Positions 44,917-53,066 of a DNA stretch of 64,000 nucleotides are shown here, in pieces. The notes under the pieces were generated by a model, which worked only from the letters and a program-made list of their open reading frames with translations, did no database searches and was not told the origin of the DNA. How positions within the stretch are numbered: the stretch's first letter is position 1; each line of letters opens with the position of its first letter. The DNA comes from Fen-1273 sp963748405 (GTDB taxonomy: Bacteria; Bacteroidota; Ignavibacteria; UBA10030; UBA6906), in contig CAVVIT010000002.1 of NCBI GenBank assembly GCA_963748405.1, positions 186,001-250,000 on the forward strand. Reading direction: 5' to 3'. The translations under genes and the position numbers were made by a program.

Positions 44917-44940
44917 AAACAACTCAAAAATGAGTTGTTT
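44917..44940. repeat. Perfect 10-bp inverted repeat inside oriC
   Basis: AAACAACTCA (44917-44926) and TGAGTTGTTT (44931-44940) flank an AAAA loop. Both flanking genes point away from it, so it is not a terminator. It lies among the DnaA boxes, in the most AT-rich part of this gap. Confidence 0.7.
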
Positions 44941-45134
44941 GCTGCCGGTTTCATTGGTTGTCAACATCGGGAAGCAGTCCAGGGATCAGAGAGCAGTGAA
45001 CGACGGTGGGGACTACACTGGGCCGGAACTTGTCAACAAATTATACACCCGGAAGCAGCACCGATCCACATCATGATTATACTACAATGGGGCGGCGGAC
45101 GCAAGCGCAATATTTCTTTTTCCCCCCGGTTTTC

Positions 45135-45164
45135 TTGTGTCTGTGGCATAATTTTTATACCTTG
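45135..45164 (+). promoter_or_regulatory. Candidate rpmH promoter
   Basis: TTGTGT (45135-45140) and TACCTT (45158-45163) are 17 bases apart. TACCTTG also resembles the TAnnTTTG box used by Bacteroidetes sigma factors. It would place the transcript start about 75 bases before the rpmH ATG. Matches are moderate. Confidence 0.35.
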
Positions 45165-45242
45165 TTCACCTGCAATTGGCGTCTCAGGCCGTGCGCGGAA
45201 GTGTGAACGCCGGGTGCCCAACACAAAGAGCGGGAGTTCAGG

Positions 45243-45389
45243 ATGAGTATCACGTTTCAGCCTCACAATCGCAAACGGAAGAACACGCACGGGTTTCGGG
45301 CCCGGATGGCGACGAAGACAGGCCGTAAGGTGCTGGCGCGCCGGCGCGCGCGCGGCAGGAAGAAACTGACCGTCAGTGACGAACGGTAG
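45243..45389 (+). CDS. rpmH: 50S ribosomal protein L34
   Basis: Ribosomal protein L34 is a small, very basic large-subunit protein. I translated the frame by hand: 48 residues starting MSITFQPHNRKRKNTHGFRA and containing RMATKTGRKVLARRRARGRKKL, all hallmark L34. The family signature (QP-x-x-RKRx-x-x-HGF-x-x-RM) is exact. A short extra tail (TVSDER) follows the usual end. rnpA begins at the next base after the stop. It is the first gene of the rightward string from oriC. Confidence 0.98.
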   Translation: MSITFQPHNRKRKNTHGFRARMATKTGRKVLARRRARGRKKLTVSDER

Positions 45390-45779
45390 GTGAGGAAGGC
45401 GGAGACCCTTCGCGGACGCGGGACCTTCCAGTCACTCTACAGATCCGGAAGGAGAATCGACGGCGAGGTGTTGCGGTGTTTCTTCCGGTGGGAGACAGGA
45501 GCCGGGACGCGGGTGCGTGCCGGCTTTTCCATCTCTGCGAGGAAATTTAATGCCGTGAAGCGGAACCGGGCACGCAGGTTGATGCGCGTGGCGTACGATG
45601 CCGAGCGCGACACGCTGGCGGGTGCGGCGGCGAAGGCCGGGAGTTCCCTCAGCATGCTCTTCGTGTACGGCGCAAGCCGGGAAGCGGCTCCGGCGCGCTT
45701 CGCGCTCGCGCCGATCAGCGCGGACCTCAGCACGCTTTGCCGGAAAGTCTGTGCAACGGTCCGGAGAGAACAGCAATGA
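45390..45779 (+). CDS. rnpA: Ribonuclease P protein component
   Basis: RnpA is the basic protein that supports the RNase P RNA in 5' processing of tRNA. The 129-residue protein begins at GTG 45390, directly after the rpmH stop, the typical rpmH-rnpA coupling. The RNR motif is present (FNAVKRNRARRLMRVAYD), with an N-terminal ETLRGRGTFQSLYRSG. The C-terminus is longer and more alanine-rich than usual. The stop overlaps yidD as ATGA. Confidence 0.93.
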   Translation: MRKAETLRGRGTFQSLYRSGRRIDGEVLRCFFRWETGAGTRVRAGFSISARKFNAVKRNRARRLMRVAYDAERDTLAGAAAKAGSSLSMLFVYGASREAAPARFALAPISADLSTLCRKVCATVRREQQ

Positions 45780-45985
45780 AAAAGGGAGTGATCGCGGTCC
45801 TCCGCGCCTACCAGGTACTCATCTCTCCCCTGCTGCCGCCGAACACGTGCAGGTTCATCCCGACGTGTTCCCAGTACGCCATCGACGCCGTGGCGAAGTA
45901 CGGCGTCCCCGGCGGTCTGTGGCGTGCATTGAAGCGCCTGGGCCGCTGTCATCCCTTTCACCCGGGTGGTGTCGACCCCGCGTGA
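45776..45985 (+). CDS. yidD: Membrane protein insertion efficiency factor YidD
   Basis: YidD is a small, membrane-associated protein that helps insertion of membrane proteins. The 69 residues show the hallmark CRFIPTCSQYAIDAV with LISPLLPPN before it and the CHPFHPGGVDP end. The start (ATG 45776) overlaps the rnpA stop by four bases; the longer frame upstream lies inside rnpA. Sits between rnpA and yidC, the conserved order. Confidence 0.95.
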   Translation: MKKGVIAVLRAYQVLISPLLPPNTCRFIPTCSQYAIDAVAKYGVPGGLWRALKRLGRCHPFHPGGVDPA

Positions 45986-46017
45986 GTGCATTCTTCTCAA
46001 ACGTGAATTGACGGGAC

Positions 46018-47811
46018 ATGGACAAGCAGACCACGATCGGATTCGTTCTCATCGGTGTCGTCCTCATCATCTGGATGTGGGTGCAGACGCCCACCCCTCC
46101 CCCACCGCGTCCGCTGACCGCCGACAGCCTCCGTTCGGCCCAGCCGGTGGTAAAAGACACCGTGAGGGTGGAACGTCCCCCGGTCGCGCGCGACACGAGT
46201 GCGCGCAATCCGCAGGATGCGCTCGGCTCCTACTTCTCCGCTCGCGCCACGGGTGAGGAGAAGGTGATCGTCATCTCGACGGACCTCTATACGGCCGAGA
46301 TCAGCACAAGGGGGGGACTGATACGCAAATGGGAATTGACCGGCTACAAAACCTGGGACGGCCACCCGGTGCAGCTTGTCGATTTCGACAGGGGCGGGGA
46401 CTTCAGCCTCCTGTTCACGTCCGGGGACGGGAAGCTCGTCAATACGCGAAGCCTGTACTTTGATGCACGCGAGCTCCCCTGGACAAACTACCGCCTTTCC
46501 GGGGATCAATCCGTTGTTCTCGAGCTCTCACTTCCGATCGGGGACGGACATCGGATCGCGAAGCGGATGACGTTCACGAACGGGAAATATTCGTTTGACA
46601 CCGAGTTTGATTTTGCCGGGATGGGACAGGCGATTTCGAATTTCGAATATCAGATCGTGTGGGAAAACGGATTGCGCTACGCGGAGCGCAACAGCGTGGA
46701 CGAATCGAATTTCGCGCTTGCCTATGCATACTCGGGAGGCGAGCTGACGGAAGTGGACGCGGGCAAGAACGGCGAGACGGCAAAACGGGATATCAACGGG
46801 GCGACCGACTGGGTTGCGACCCGGAACAAATATTTCGCCCTGGTGATGATGCCGGAGCGCGGTGCGAGCCAGGGGGCATACCTGGAAGGATCACGGACCG
46901 TGATGGCGAACAGCGGCGTCAAGAAGAACTTCGCCCTCGCGCTGAAGATGCCGCTGACGACGGGCTCCGAGCACACGAAGGTCACGGTGTACCTTGGGCC
47001 GCTGGATTTTGACATCGTGAAGGGTTACGGGCGGGGGCTCGAACAGATCATGAGCCTCGGGTCGGCGTGGATCATCAGGCCGATTTCGGAGTACGTGATG
47101 ATCCCGCTCTTCCAGTTCCTGCACATGTTCATTCCGAATTACGGCTGGGTCATCATCGTCTTCTCCATCATCATCAAGCTCGCGCTGCAGCCTCTGACGC
47201 GTACGAGCATGAAATCGATGAAGCGGATGCAGGCGCTCACACCCCTGATGAACGAGATACGGGAGAAGTACAAGGACGACCCGAACAAGCAGAACCAGCA
47301 GATCATGAACCTGTACAAGGAGTACGGCGTCAACCCGGCCGCCGGGTGTCTCCCGATGCTCCTGCAGATGCCGATCCTCTTTGCCCTCTATGCGGTCTTC
47401 CGGTCCTCCATCGGGCTGCGCCAGTCGGCGTTCATGTTCTGGATCGGGGATCTCTCCATTCCGGATACCGTGCTGCGCCTTCCGTTTACGATCCCCCTGT
47501 TCGGGATCACCGACGTGAGCGGTCTCGCCCTTGCGATGGGCATCACGATGTTCCTGCAGCAGAAGATGACGGTGACGGACCCGCGGCAGAAGGCGATGGT
47601 GTGGATGATGCCCATACTGATGACGCTCATGTTCAACAGTCTCCCGTCCGGGCTGAACCTGTACTATTTCGTCTTTAACCTTCTGGCGATCGGGCAACAG
47701 GTCTGGTTCAATAAGAAGACCGGCGACGAGCCGCTGCGGAAGGTGGAACCGAAAAAGGGTGGGGGAGGAATCCTCGCGCGGCTGACGAAGGATCTTCCGA
47801 AAATGAAGTAA
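46018..47811 (+). CDS. yidC: Membrane protein insertase YidC
   Basis: YidC inserts proteins into the inner membrane, alone or with Sec. The 597 residues comprise an N-terminal anchor (TTIGFVLIGVVLIIWMW), a large periplasmic beta-domain (about 90-340), and the C-terminal 5-helix core starting near YGWVIIVFSIIIKLALQPLT. PAAGCLPMLLQMPILFALY is strongly conserved. The large periplasmic domain is a diderm (Gram-negative) form. The linker after the anchor is rich in proline. The C-terminal tail is basic and glycine-rich (KVEPKKGGGG). A strong hairpin follows the stop. Confidence 0.96.
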   Translation: MDKQTTIGFVLIGVVLIIWMWVQTPTPPPPRPLTADSLRSAQPVVKDTVRVERPPVARDTSARNPQDALGSYFSARATGEEKVIVISTDLYTAEISTRGGLIRKWELTGYKTWDGHPVQLVDFDRGGDFSLLFTSGDGKLVNTRSLYFDARELPWTNYRLSGDQSVVLELSLPIGDGHRIAKRMTFTNGKYSFDTEFDFAGMGQAISNFEYQIVWENGLRYAERNSVDESNFALAYAYSGGELTEVDAGKNGETAKRDINGATDWVATRNKYFALVMMPERGASQGAYLEGSRTVMANSGVKKNFALALKMPLTTGSEHTKVTVYLGPLDFDIVKGYGRGLEQIMSLGSAWIIRPISEYVMIPLFQFLHMFIPNYGWVIIVFSIIIKLALQPLTRTSMKSMKRMQALTPLMNEIREKYKDDPNKQNQQIMNLYKEYGVNPAAGCLPMLLQMPILFALYAVFRSSIGLRQSAFMFWIGDLSIPDTVLRLPFTIPLFGITDVSGLALAMGITMFLQQKMTVTDPRQKAMVWMMPILMTLMFNSLPSGLNLYYFVFNLLAIGQQVWFNKKTGDEPLRKVEPKKGGGGILARLTKDLPKMK

Positions 47812-47833
47812 CAATCACTCTGCGTGCGAAGAG

Positions 47834-47864
47834 GGCGCCCCGCGGCAGTTTGCCGCGGGGCGCC
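47834..47864 (+). terminator. Strong GC hairpin after yidC
   Basis: A perfect 14-bp stem pairs 47834-47847 with 47851-47864 around a GTT loop. No clear T run follows (GTGCGTTTG), so full intrinsic termination is uncertain. It separates yidC from mnmE and could terminate or attenuate the rpmH operon. Confidence 0.6.
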
Positions 47865-47951
47865 GTGCGTTTGTGCCCGCCCCGGGGGGTGGCGGGTTCG
47901 TTGATACTCGGCGGGGAAAGTTGTAGCTTGTACATCCTTACCGGGCGCACG

Positions 47952-49346
47952 ATGAAAATCTCTCCTTCCGATACGATAGCGGCGGTAGCCACTCCCCCGG
48001 GGGAAGGGGCAATCGCCGTGATACGGATAAGCGGGCCCGACGCTCTTGCCGTTGGAGACAGGATATTCCGGGCCCGGGCGCCGCTTGCCTCTTCGCCGGG
48101 GTACACGCTCCACCACGGAACGATCGTCCGCGCGGACGGCGAGGAAGTGGACGAAGTGCTGGTGACGGTCTTCAGGGCGCCCCGGTCGTACACCGGGGAG
48201 GACAGCATCGAGGTCAGCTGCCACGGCGGCTTTCTCGTGACGAGCGCCGTCCTGGGTGCCGCGCTTGCGGCGGGTGCCAGGCGTGCGGAGCCCGGGGAGT
48301 TCACGCGCAGGGCCTACCTGAACGGCAAAATGGATCTCTCCCGGGCGGAAGCGGTCGCATCGCTGATCTCCTCGAAAAGCGAGCGTGCGTACCGCGCCTC
48401 GCTCCTGCAGCTTCGCGGCCGCCTGGCCGAGGCCGTGGATGAATTGAAATCCTCCCTGAAACATCTATGTGCGTTATTGGAGGTCGACCTTGATTTCAGC
48501 GAGGAGGGGATTTCCGTGATCGGGAGGGAAGAAATCGAGGAGAAGATAGGGGAAGTGAAGCACCGGCTCGAGCGGTTGGCGGGGACATTCCGGACCGGGA
48601 AGATTTACAGGGACGGAGTTTCCGTGGTGATCGCAGGACCTCCGAACGCGGGGAAGTCAAGCCTCTTCAACGCGCTTCTGAAGGAGAGCAGGGCGATCGT
48701 AACTCCGGTGGCAGGGACAACCCGGGACTACCTGGAAGAGAGCCTCACGCTGGATGGAGTTCTGTTTCGAATTGTTGATACGGCCGGGCTGAGGAAATCG
48801 GTCGACCCGGTGGAGCTTGAAGGAATCGCCAGAACGATCCGGTCCCTGGAGACAGCGGACATCGTCATACTGGTCAGGGATGCCAGCACACCGAATGACG
48901 AAGAGGAGATTCCCGCGGAATCCCTTTCCTTGTCCGCCGCTCAGCATCTGATATTTGTCCGGAACAAGATCGACCTGGTACCCGGCGGGAGGGAGAAACC
49001 GAGGGGGATTGATCCGGAGAGCCAGGGAAGTGTGCATCTTTCGCTCTCTGCGCTCACCGGCGCTGGTGTTCACGAGCTTGCACGCGAGCTGACGCGAATC
49101 GTCGGCCAGAGCGGTCTTTCCATCCACGAGACCGTGTGCGTCATAAGCGAGCGTCACGCGGAGTCCCTGCTTAAGGGGGCACGGAGCCTTGCGACCGCGC
49201 TCGAGTCGTTGGGCTCAGGAATCACAAACGAGTTTGTGGCGTTTGACGTCAGGGAGTCGATCTCGTCGCTCGAAGGGATCACGGGGGAGATTACGAGCGA
49301 GGAGATACTCAACTCCATATTTGGAGAGTTCTGCATAGGTAAATAG
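47952..49346 (+). CDS. mnmE: tRNA modification GTPase MnmE
   Basis: MnmE works with MnmG to add carboxymethylaminomethyl (or related) groups to U34 of certain tRNAs. The 464-residue protein has the folate-binding N-domain (TIAAVATPPGEGAIAVIRISG), a helical domain, and an inserted GTPase domain: P-loop AGPPNAGKSS, G2 TTRDYLEE, G3 DTAGLRKS, G4 RNKIDLV. The C-terminus is FCIGK, as required for catalysis. I use ATG 47952 because the upstream frame crosses the hairpin. A parS site lies four bases after the stop. Confidence 0.96.
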   Translation: MKISPSDTIAAVATPPGEGAIAVIRISGPDALAVGDRIFRARAPLASSPGYTLHHGTIVRADGEEVDEVLVTVFRAPRSYTGEDSIEVSCHGGFLVTSAVLGAALAAGARRAEPGEFTRRAYLNGKMDLSRAEAVASLISSKSERAYRASLLQLRGRLAEAVDELKSSLKHLCALLEVDLDFSEEGISVIGREEIEEKIGEVKHRLERLAGTFRTGKIYRDGVSVVIAGPPNAGKSSLFNALLKESRAIVTPVAGTTRDYLEESLTLDGVLFRIVDTAGLRKSVDPVELEGIARTIRSLETADIVILVRDASTPNDEEEIPAESLSLSAAQHLIFVRNKIDLVPGGREKPRGIDPESQGSVHLSLSALTGAGVHELARELTRIVGQSGLSIHETVCVISERHAESLLKGARSLATALESLGSGITNEFVAFDVRESISSLEGITGEITSEEILNSIFGEFCIGK

Positions 49347-49350
49347 GCGA

Positions 49351-49366
49351 TGTTTCACGTGAAACA
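49351..49366. other. parS centromere site 1
   Basis: TGTTTCACGTGAAACA is a perfect palindrome and an exact match to the universal ParB-binding parS consensus TGTTNCACGTGAAACA. It lies between the mnmE stop and the mnmG start, 4.3 kb right of the origin gap. Confidence 0.95.
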
Positions 49367-49375
49367 TGGGATGGA

Positions 49376-51250
49376 ATGAGGCAGGAAGAGGGGCACATAA
49401 TCGTGGTCGGGGGCGGGCATGCCGGCATCGAGGCCGCGCTGGCGGCGGCCAGGATGGGTTGCGCCGTGACGCTTCTTACAATGGACAGCCGGGCCATCGG
49501 GAGGATGTCGTGCAACCCGGCAATCGGCGGCACCGCGAAAGGGCACCTGGTCCGTGAGATCGATGCTCTCGGGGGAGAGATGGGGAAGATCGCAGACGCC
49601 ACGGGGATACACTTCAGGCTGCTGAACAAGTCCAAGGGACCCGCCGTTTGGTCCCCGAGGTCTCAAAACGATCGCGAATGGTACAGCAGGGACGCACAGC
49701 GGAGGATCTTTGCTCAAGAGCGCCTGCATGTGGTCGAAGGATCGTTGCAGGATATACTCTTCGAAGGAAACGTGGTGAGGGGGGGAGTTCTCTCTGACGG
49801 ACGCGCTCTGCGTTGCTCTGCACTCATCATCTGCAGCGGAACGTTCCTCAATGCCGTAATGCACACAGGAACATCTTCCACTGTCGGCGGGAGATTCGGC
49901 GAACCCGCTTCATCAGGGGTGACCGAACGGCTCGTGAACAGGGGGTTCATAACAGGCAGACTGAAAACGGGGACGCCCCCCAGGCTGAGTGGGAAGACGA
50001 TCGCTTTTGCGGAAACAGAAGAGCAGCCCGGAGACGCGGACCCGGCCCCCTTCTCGTTCCAGAACGACCGGATTGTGAACCCCCAGATCCCGATGTACAT
50101 CACGTATACAAACGAGGAAACACACGCCATACTCAGGACAGGATTCGACAGGTCTCCGATGTTCACCGGGAAGATAAAGGGGATCGGCCCGCGGTACTGT
50201 CCATCCATTGAAGACAAGATCAGCAGATTTGCGGACCGGGACAGGCATCAGATATTCCTTGAGCGCGAAGGCTACGAGACGGACGTCGTCTACATGAACG
50301 GATTTTCTACAAGCCTTCCGGAGGATGTCCAGTCCAGGGCACTGAGGACGATTCCGGGACTTCAGAACTGCACGATTCTCAGGCCCGGCTACGCAGTTGA
50401 ATATGATTATTTCCCCCCTCACCAGATAGAGCATACGCTTGAGACCAAGCTCATTCGCGGGCTGTATTTCGCCGGCCAGATAAACGGAACGAGCGGATAT
50501 GAGGAAGCGGCTGCCCAGGGACTCATGGCCGGAATCAATGCCGCCCTGAGGGCACAGGGAAGACCTCCGCTGGTCCTGAAACGAAGCGAAGCTTACATCG
50601 GCGTCATGATTGACGACCTCATCAACAAGGGGACGGACGAACCGTATCGCATATTTACATCACGCGCAGAGTACCGGCTCCTGTTGCGCCAGGACAACGC
50701 GGATTCCCGGCTGATGAGGAAAGGGCATGAGATCGGCCTGATCTCGAACGACGAGATCAGCCGGCTCGATTCAAAAGAGAAGTGCATACAACGAGGGATA
50801 GAAAGCCTGATGTCCACGCGTATCTCTCCTTCGCTTGCTAATGAACTTCTCATGGCCTGCGGAAGCGATCCCGTCACCGAGTCCGAGACGCTCGGCCGTC
50901 TCCTGAAGAGGTCGGAAGTGGAGATTGACCGGATACTGAACCTCGGCGGCATATGTGAAGAAGAGGCGCTTCACGCGCTCCACGAGAACAGGCAGGCGCG
51001 GGAGCGGGTCCAGATTGAAATAAAGTTTGAGGGTTACCTGAAGAGGCAGGAAGAACAGGTACGACTGTTCGAGAAGAGTGAGAACGTCGAGATACCCGTC
51101 GGCTTCGAGTTTCAGAGACTCAAGTCCCTCAGCACCGAGGGGAGAGAGAAACTTCAGAAAGTCCTGCCGCGGTCAATCGGACAGGCGGCCAGGATCAGCG
51201 GCGTGACCCCTGCCGATATATCAATCCTCATGATATCCCTCCTGAGGTGA
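49376..51250 (+). CDS. mnmG: tRNA uridine-5-carboxymethylaminomethyl modification enzyme MnmG
   Basis: MnmG is the FAD partner of MnmE. The 624 residues start with the dinucleotide-binding fold (VVGGGHAGIEAALAAARMG) and carry MSCNPAIGGTAKGHLVREIDALGG, RLKTGTPPR with its arginine, and EYDYFPPHQIEHTLE. The C-terminal tRNA-binding part ends in RISGVTPADISILMI. The mnmE-mnmG pair is adjacent, as is common at origins. The start lies ten bases after parS site 1, and site 2 begins at the base after its stop. Confidence 0.96.
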   Translation: MRQEEGHIIVVGGGHAGIEAALAAARMGCAVTLLTMDSRAIGRMSCNPAIGGTAKGHLVREIDALGGEMGKIADATGIHFRLLNKSKGPAVWSPRSQNDREWYSRDAQRRIFAQERLHVVEGSLQDILFEGNVVRGGVLSDGRALRCSALIICSGTFLNAVMHTGTSSTVGGRFGEPASSGVTERLVNRGFITGRLKTGTPPRLSGKTIAFAETEEQPGDADPAPFSFQNDRIVNPQIPMYITYTNEETHAILRTGFDRSPMFTGKIKGIGPRYCPSIEDKISRFADRDRHQIFLEREGYETDVVYMNGFSTSLPEDVQSRALRTIPGLQNCTILRPGYAVEYDYFPPHQIEHTLETKLIRGLYFAGQINGTSGYEEAAAQGLMAGINAALRAQGRPPLVLKRSEAYIGVMIDDLINKGTDEPYRIFTSRAEYRLLLRQDNADSRLMRKGHEIGLISNDEISRLDSKEKCIQRGIESLMSTRISPSLANELLMACGSDPVTESETLGRLLKRSEVEIDRILNLGGICEEEALHALHENRQARERVQIEIKFEGYLKRQEEQVRLFEKSENVEIPVGFEFQRLKSLSTEGREKLQKVLPRSIGQAARISGVTPADISILMISLLR

Positions 51251-51266
51251 TGTTCCACGTGAAACA
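51251..51266. other. parS centromere site 2
   Basis: TGTTCCACGTGAAACA matches the parS consensus at every fixed base (N = C). It directly follows the mnmG stop and precedes the rsmG start at 51284. Two sites 1.9 kb apart make a chance occurrence very unlikely. Confidence 0.93.
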
Positions 51267-51283
51267 ATGCAGGCCCTGAAACA

Positions 51284-52003
51284 GTGAACGGTGTCGAAGC
51301 GCCACAGGAACTTCGGAAAATCTGCTCCCGGAACGGGTTGGTCCTCACGGACGGACAGCTCGAGCAACTGATCAGGTTCGTCGGAGAATTGCTCCGGTGG
51401 AATGCGAACGTCAATCTCGTTTCTCGGCGGGATCAGGAGAACATCTGGTTCAGCCACGTGCTTCACAGTCTGGCTCTTCTTTTCTACATTGAATTGCCGC
51501 AGGGCATAAGAATCCTGGACCTCGGGACCGGAGGCGGATTTCCCGGAATTCCGATTGCGATCGTAAGGCCTGATATCCAGTTCGTACTTCTCGATTCCAT
51601 CAGGAAAAAAACCGCAGCAGTTCAGGACATCGTGGACCGCCTGGGACTTACCGGGGTCACCGTCTGGACCGGGAGAGCGGAAGAAATCCAACGCACACAC
51701 AAAGCGGGGGGTACGTTCGACGTTGTCCTCGCCCGGGCCGTCGCCTCGCTCAGGGACCTTGTTCGCTGGTCACGCCCGCTTCTGAAACCCGCGCATACGC
51801 CCCGGCCCGACACGGCCGGGGAAAAGAAACAGGTGCTCACCGGACCGGCACTGGTGGCCCTGAAAGGGGGGGACCTGGAAAAAGAAATCGAGGAAGCAAG
51901 GATCAAAGAAAACATCAGGCAGGTCAGCATCCTGCAGCTCGCATTTGAAGGGGGGCTCGAGCTCGGCCTGGAAGACAAGAAAGCACTCATCGTCCGCCTA
52001 TAA
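51284..52003 (+). CDS. rsmG: 16S rRNA (guanine-527-N7) methyltransferase RsmG
   Basis: RsmG (GidB) methylates G527 of 16S rRNA. The 239-residue protein has the SAM-binding LDLGTGGGFPGIPIAI and DSIRKKTAAVQDIV motifs, an N-terminal NLVSRRDQENIWFSHVLHSL and FDVVLARAVASL. The insertion after PLLKPAHTP (a charged, polar stretch) makes it slightly longer than average. The start is GTG 51284. Genes for ParA and ParB normally follow it; here the next gene is murQ. Confidence 0.94.
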   Translation: MNGVEAPQELRKICSRNGLVLTDGQLEQLIRFVGELLRWNANVNLVSRRDQENIWFSHVLHSLALLFYIELPQGIRILDLGTGGGFPGIPIAIVRPDIQFVLLDSIRKKTAAVQDIVDRLGLTGVTVWTGRAEEIQRTHKAGGTFDVVLARAVASLRDLVRWSRPLLKPAHTPRPDTAGEKKQVLTGPALVALKGGDLEKEIEEARIKENIRQVSILQLAFEGGLELGLEDKKALIVRL

Positions 52004-52025
52004 TTCTCTATCTCCGTTATTGCAC

Positions 52026-52973
52026 ATGACGAAAACCAAAGAACTCCACGACACGCTGGCCCGCCTCCTCACCGAGCAGCGAAACCCCGACACGATGGAC
52101 CTCGACTGGCTTCCGACGGAAGCTGCCCTGCGTCTCATCAACGCACAGGATAAGCTGGTTCCCCTTGCCGTGGAGCGGGAGATCCCGTACATCTGCGAGG
52201 CTGTCGAGATCATCGTCCATGCTCTCAGGAACGGGGGAAGGCTGCTCTATTTCGGCGCGGGGACGAGCGGGCGGTTGGGCGTCGTCGACGCTTCGGAATG
52301 TCCTCCTACGTTCGGTACCGATCCCGGGCTCGTCCGCGGCATCATGGCGGGGGGGCAGCAGGCGATGTTCAAGTCCCAGGAAGGAGCGGAAGATGACACC
52401 GAACAGGCGAGACTCGACGTCGATGCACAGGGGGTCAATCCCCGCGACGTGGTCTGCGGGATTGCCGCAAGCCGGAGAACGCCGTACGTTGTGGCGGCGG
52501 TGAACCGGGCGCGGGAGCTCGGGGCGAAGACCATCTACATCACGACAAACCCGAGGTCGGAATTCGATCTCCAGGTCGACGTGGCGATCTGTCCCGAGGT
52601 CGGCCCCGAAGTGCTGATGGGTTCGACGCGGATGAAATCGGGGACAGCCCAGAAGCTTGTCCTGAACATGCTGACCACGGCGGCGATGGTGAAGCTCGGC
52701 AAGGTGTACGAGAACATGATGGTCGACCTCCAGCTGACGAACCGGAAACTCGTCGAGCGGGCAAAGCGGATCATTGCGCTCGCCACGGGGGTGACGTACG
52801 AGGAGGCCTCCGGGATACTCGAAAAAGCGGGGGGACATGTGAAGACCGCCATCGTGATGGCCGCGGCCGGGATCCCGGCAGAAGAAGCAAAGAAGCGGAT
52901 TGCACAAACCGGCGGCACGGTCCGGGGCGCCATCGCGCTCTATGCGGAGCCCGGGGATTCCCTCCACGGGTGA
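52026..52973 (+). CDS. murQ: N-acetylmuramic acid 6-phosphate etherase MurQ
   Basis: MurQ cleaves the lactyl ether of MurNAc-6-phosphate, giving GlcNAc-6-phosphate and D-lactate in cell-wall recycling. The 315-residue SIS-domain protein has LLTEQRNPDTMDLDW, LLYFGAGTSGRLGVVDASECPPTFG and the STRMKSGTAQKLVLNML signature. The C-terminal helices are VDLQLTNRKLVERAKRII. I chose ATG 52026, since the upstream part overlaps rsmG out of family. No MurNAc kinase or PTS gene is adjacent. The cell presumably gets MurNAc-6-P from elsewhere. Confidence 0.95.
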   Translation: MTKTKELHDTLARLLTEQRNPDTMDLDWLPTEAALRLINAQDKLVPLAVEREIPYICEAVEIIVHALRNGGRLLYFGAGTSGRLGVVDASECPPTFGTDPGLVRGIMAGGQQAMFKSQEGAEDDTEQARLDVDAQGVNPRDVVCGIAASRRTPYVVAAVNRARELGAKTIYITTNPRSEFDLQVDVAICPEVGPEVLMGSTRMKSGTAQKLVLNMLTTAAMVKLGKVYENMMVDLQLTNRKLVERAKRIIALATGVTYEEASGILEKAGGHVKTAIVMAAAGIPAEEAKKRIAQTGGTVRGAIALYAEPGDSLHG

Positions 52974-53066
52974 GGATGTACACGAGCGGTACCGGCGCGG
53001 TACCGCCTGACGCAGAAAACGACACCCTTCCGGTACCGCCCGAGCGCGCGGCCCCGGAGGGGAGAC

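Larger units (their letters stand above)
44788..45242. other. oriC: DnaA-box cluster between dnaA and rpmH
   Basis: The 455-base gap between divergent dnaA and rpmH contains DnaA boxes: TTATTCACA (44811-44819), TTATCCACA (44832-44840), and TTATCAACA (44892-44900). Near matches are CTATCAACA (44844-44852), TGTGGAAAA on the minus strand (44905-44913), TTGTCAACA (44958-44966 and 45030-45038) and TTATACACC (45041-45049). A 10-bp hairpin lies at 44917-44940. The position between dnaA and rpmH, with genes diverging on both sides, is the classic origin location. I see no gene here. Confidence 0.8.
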
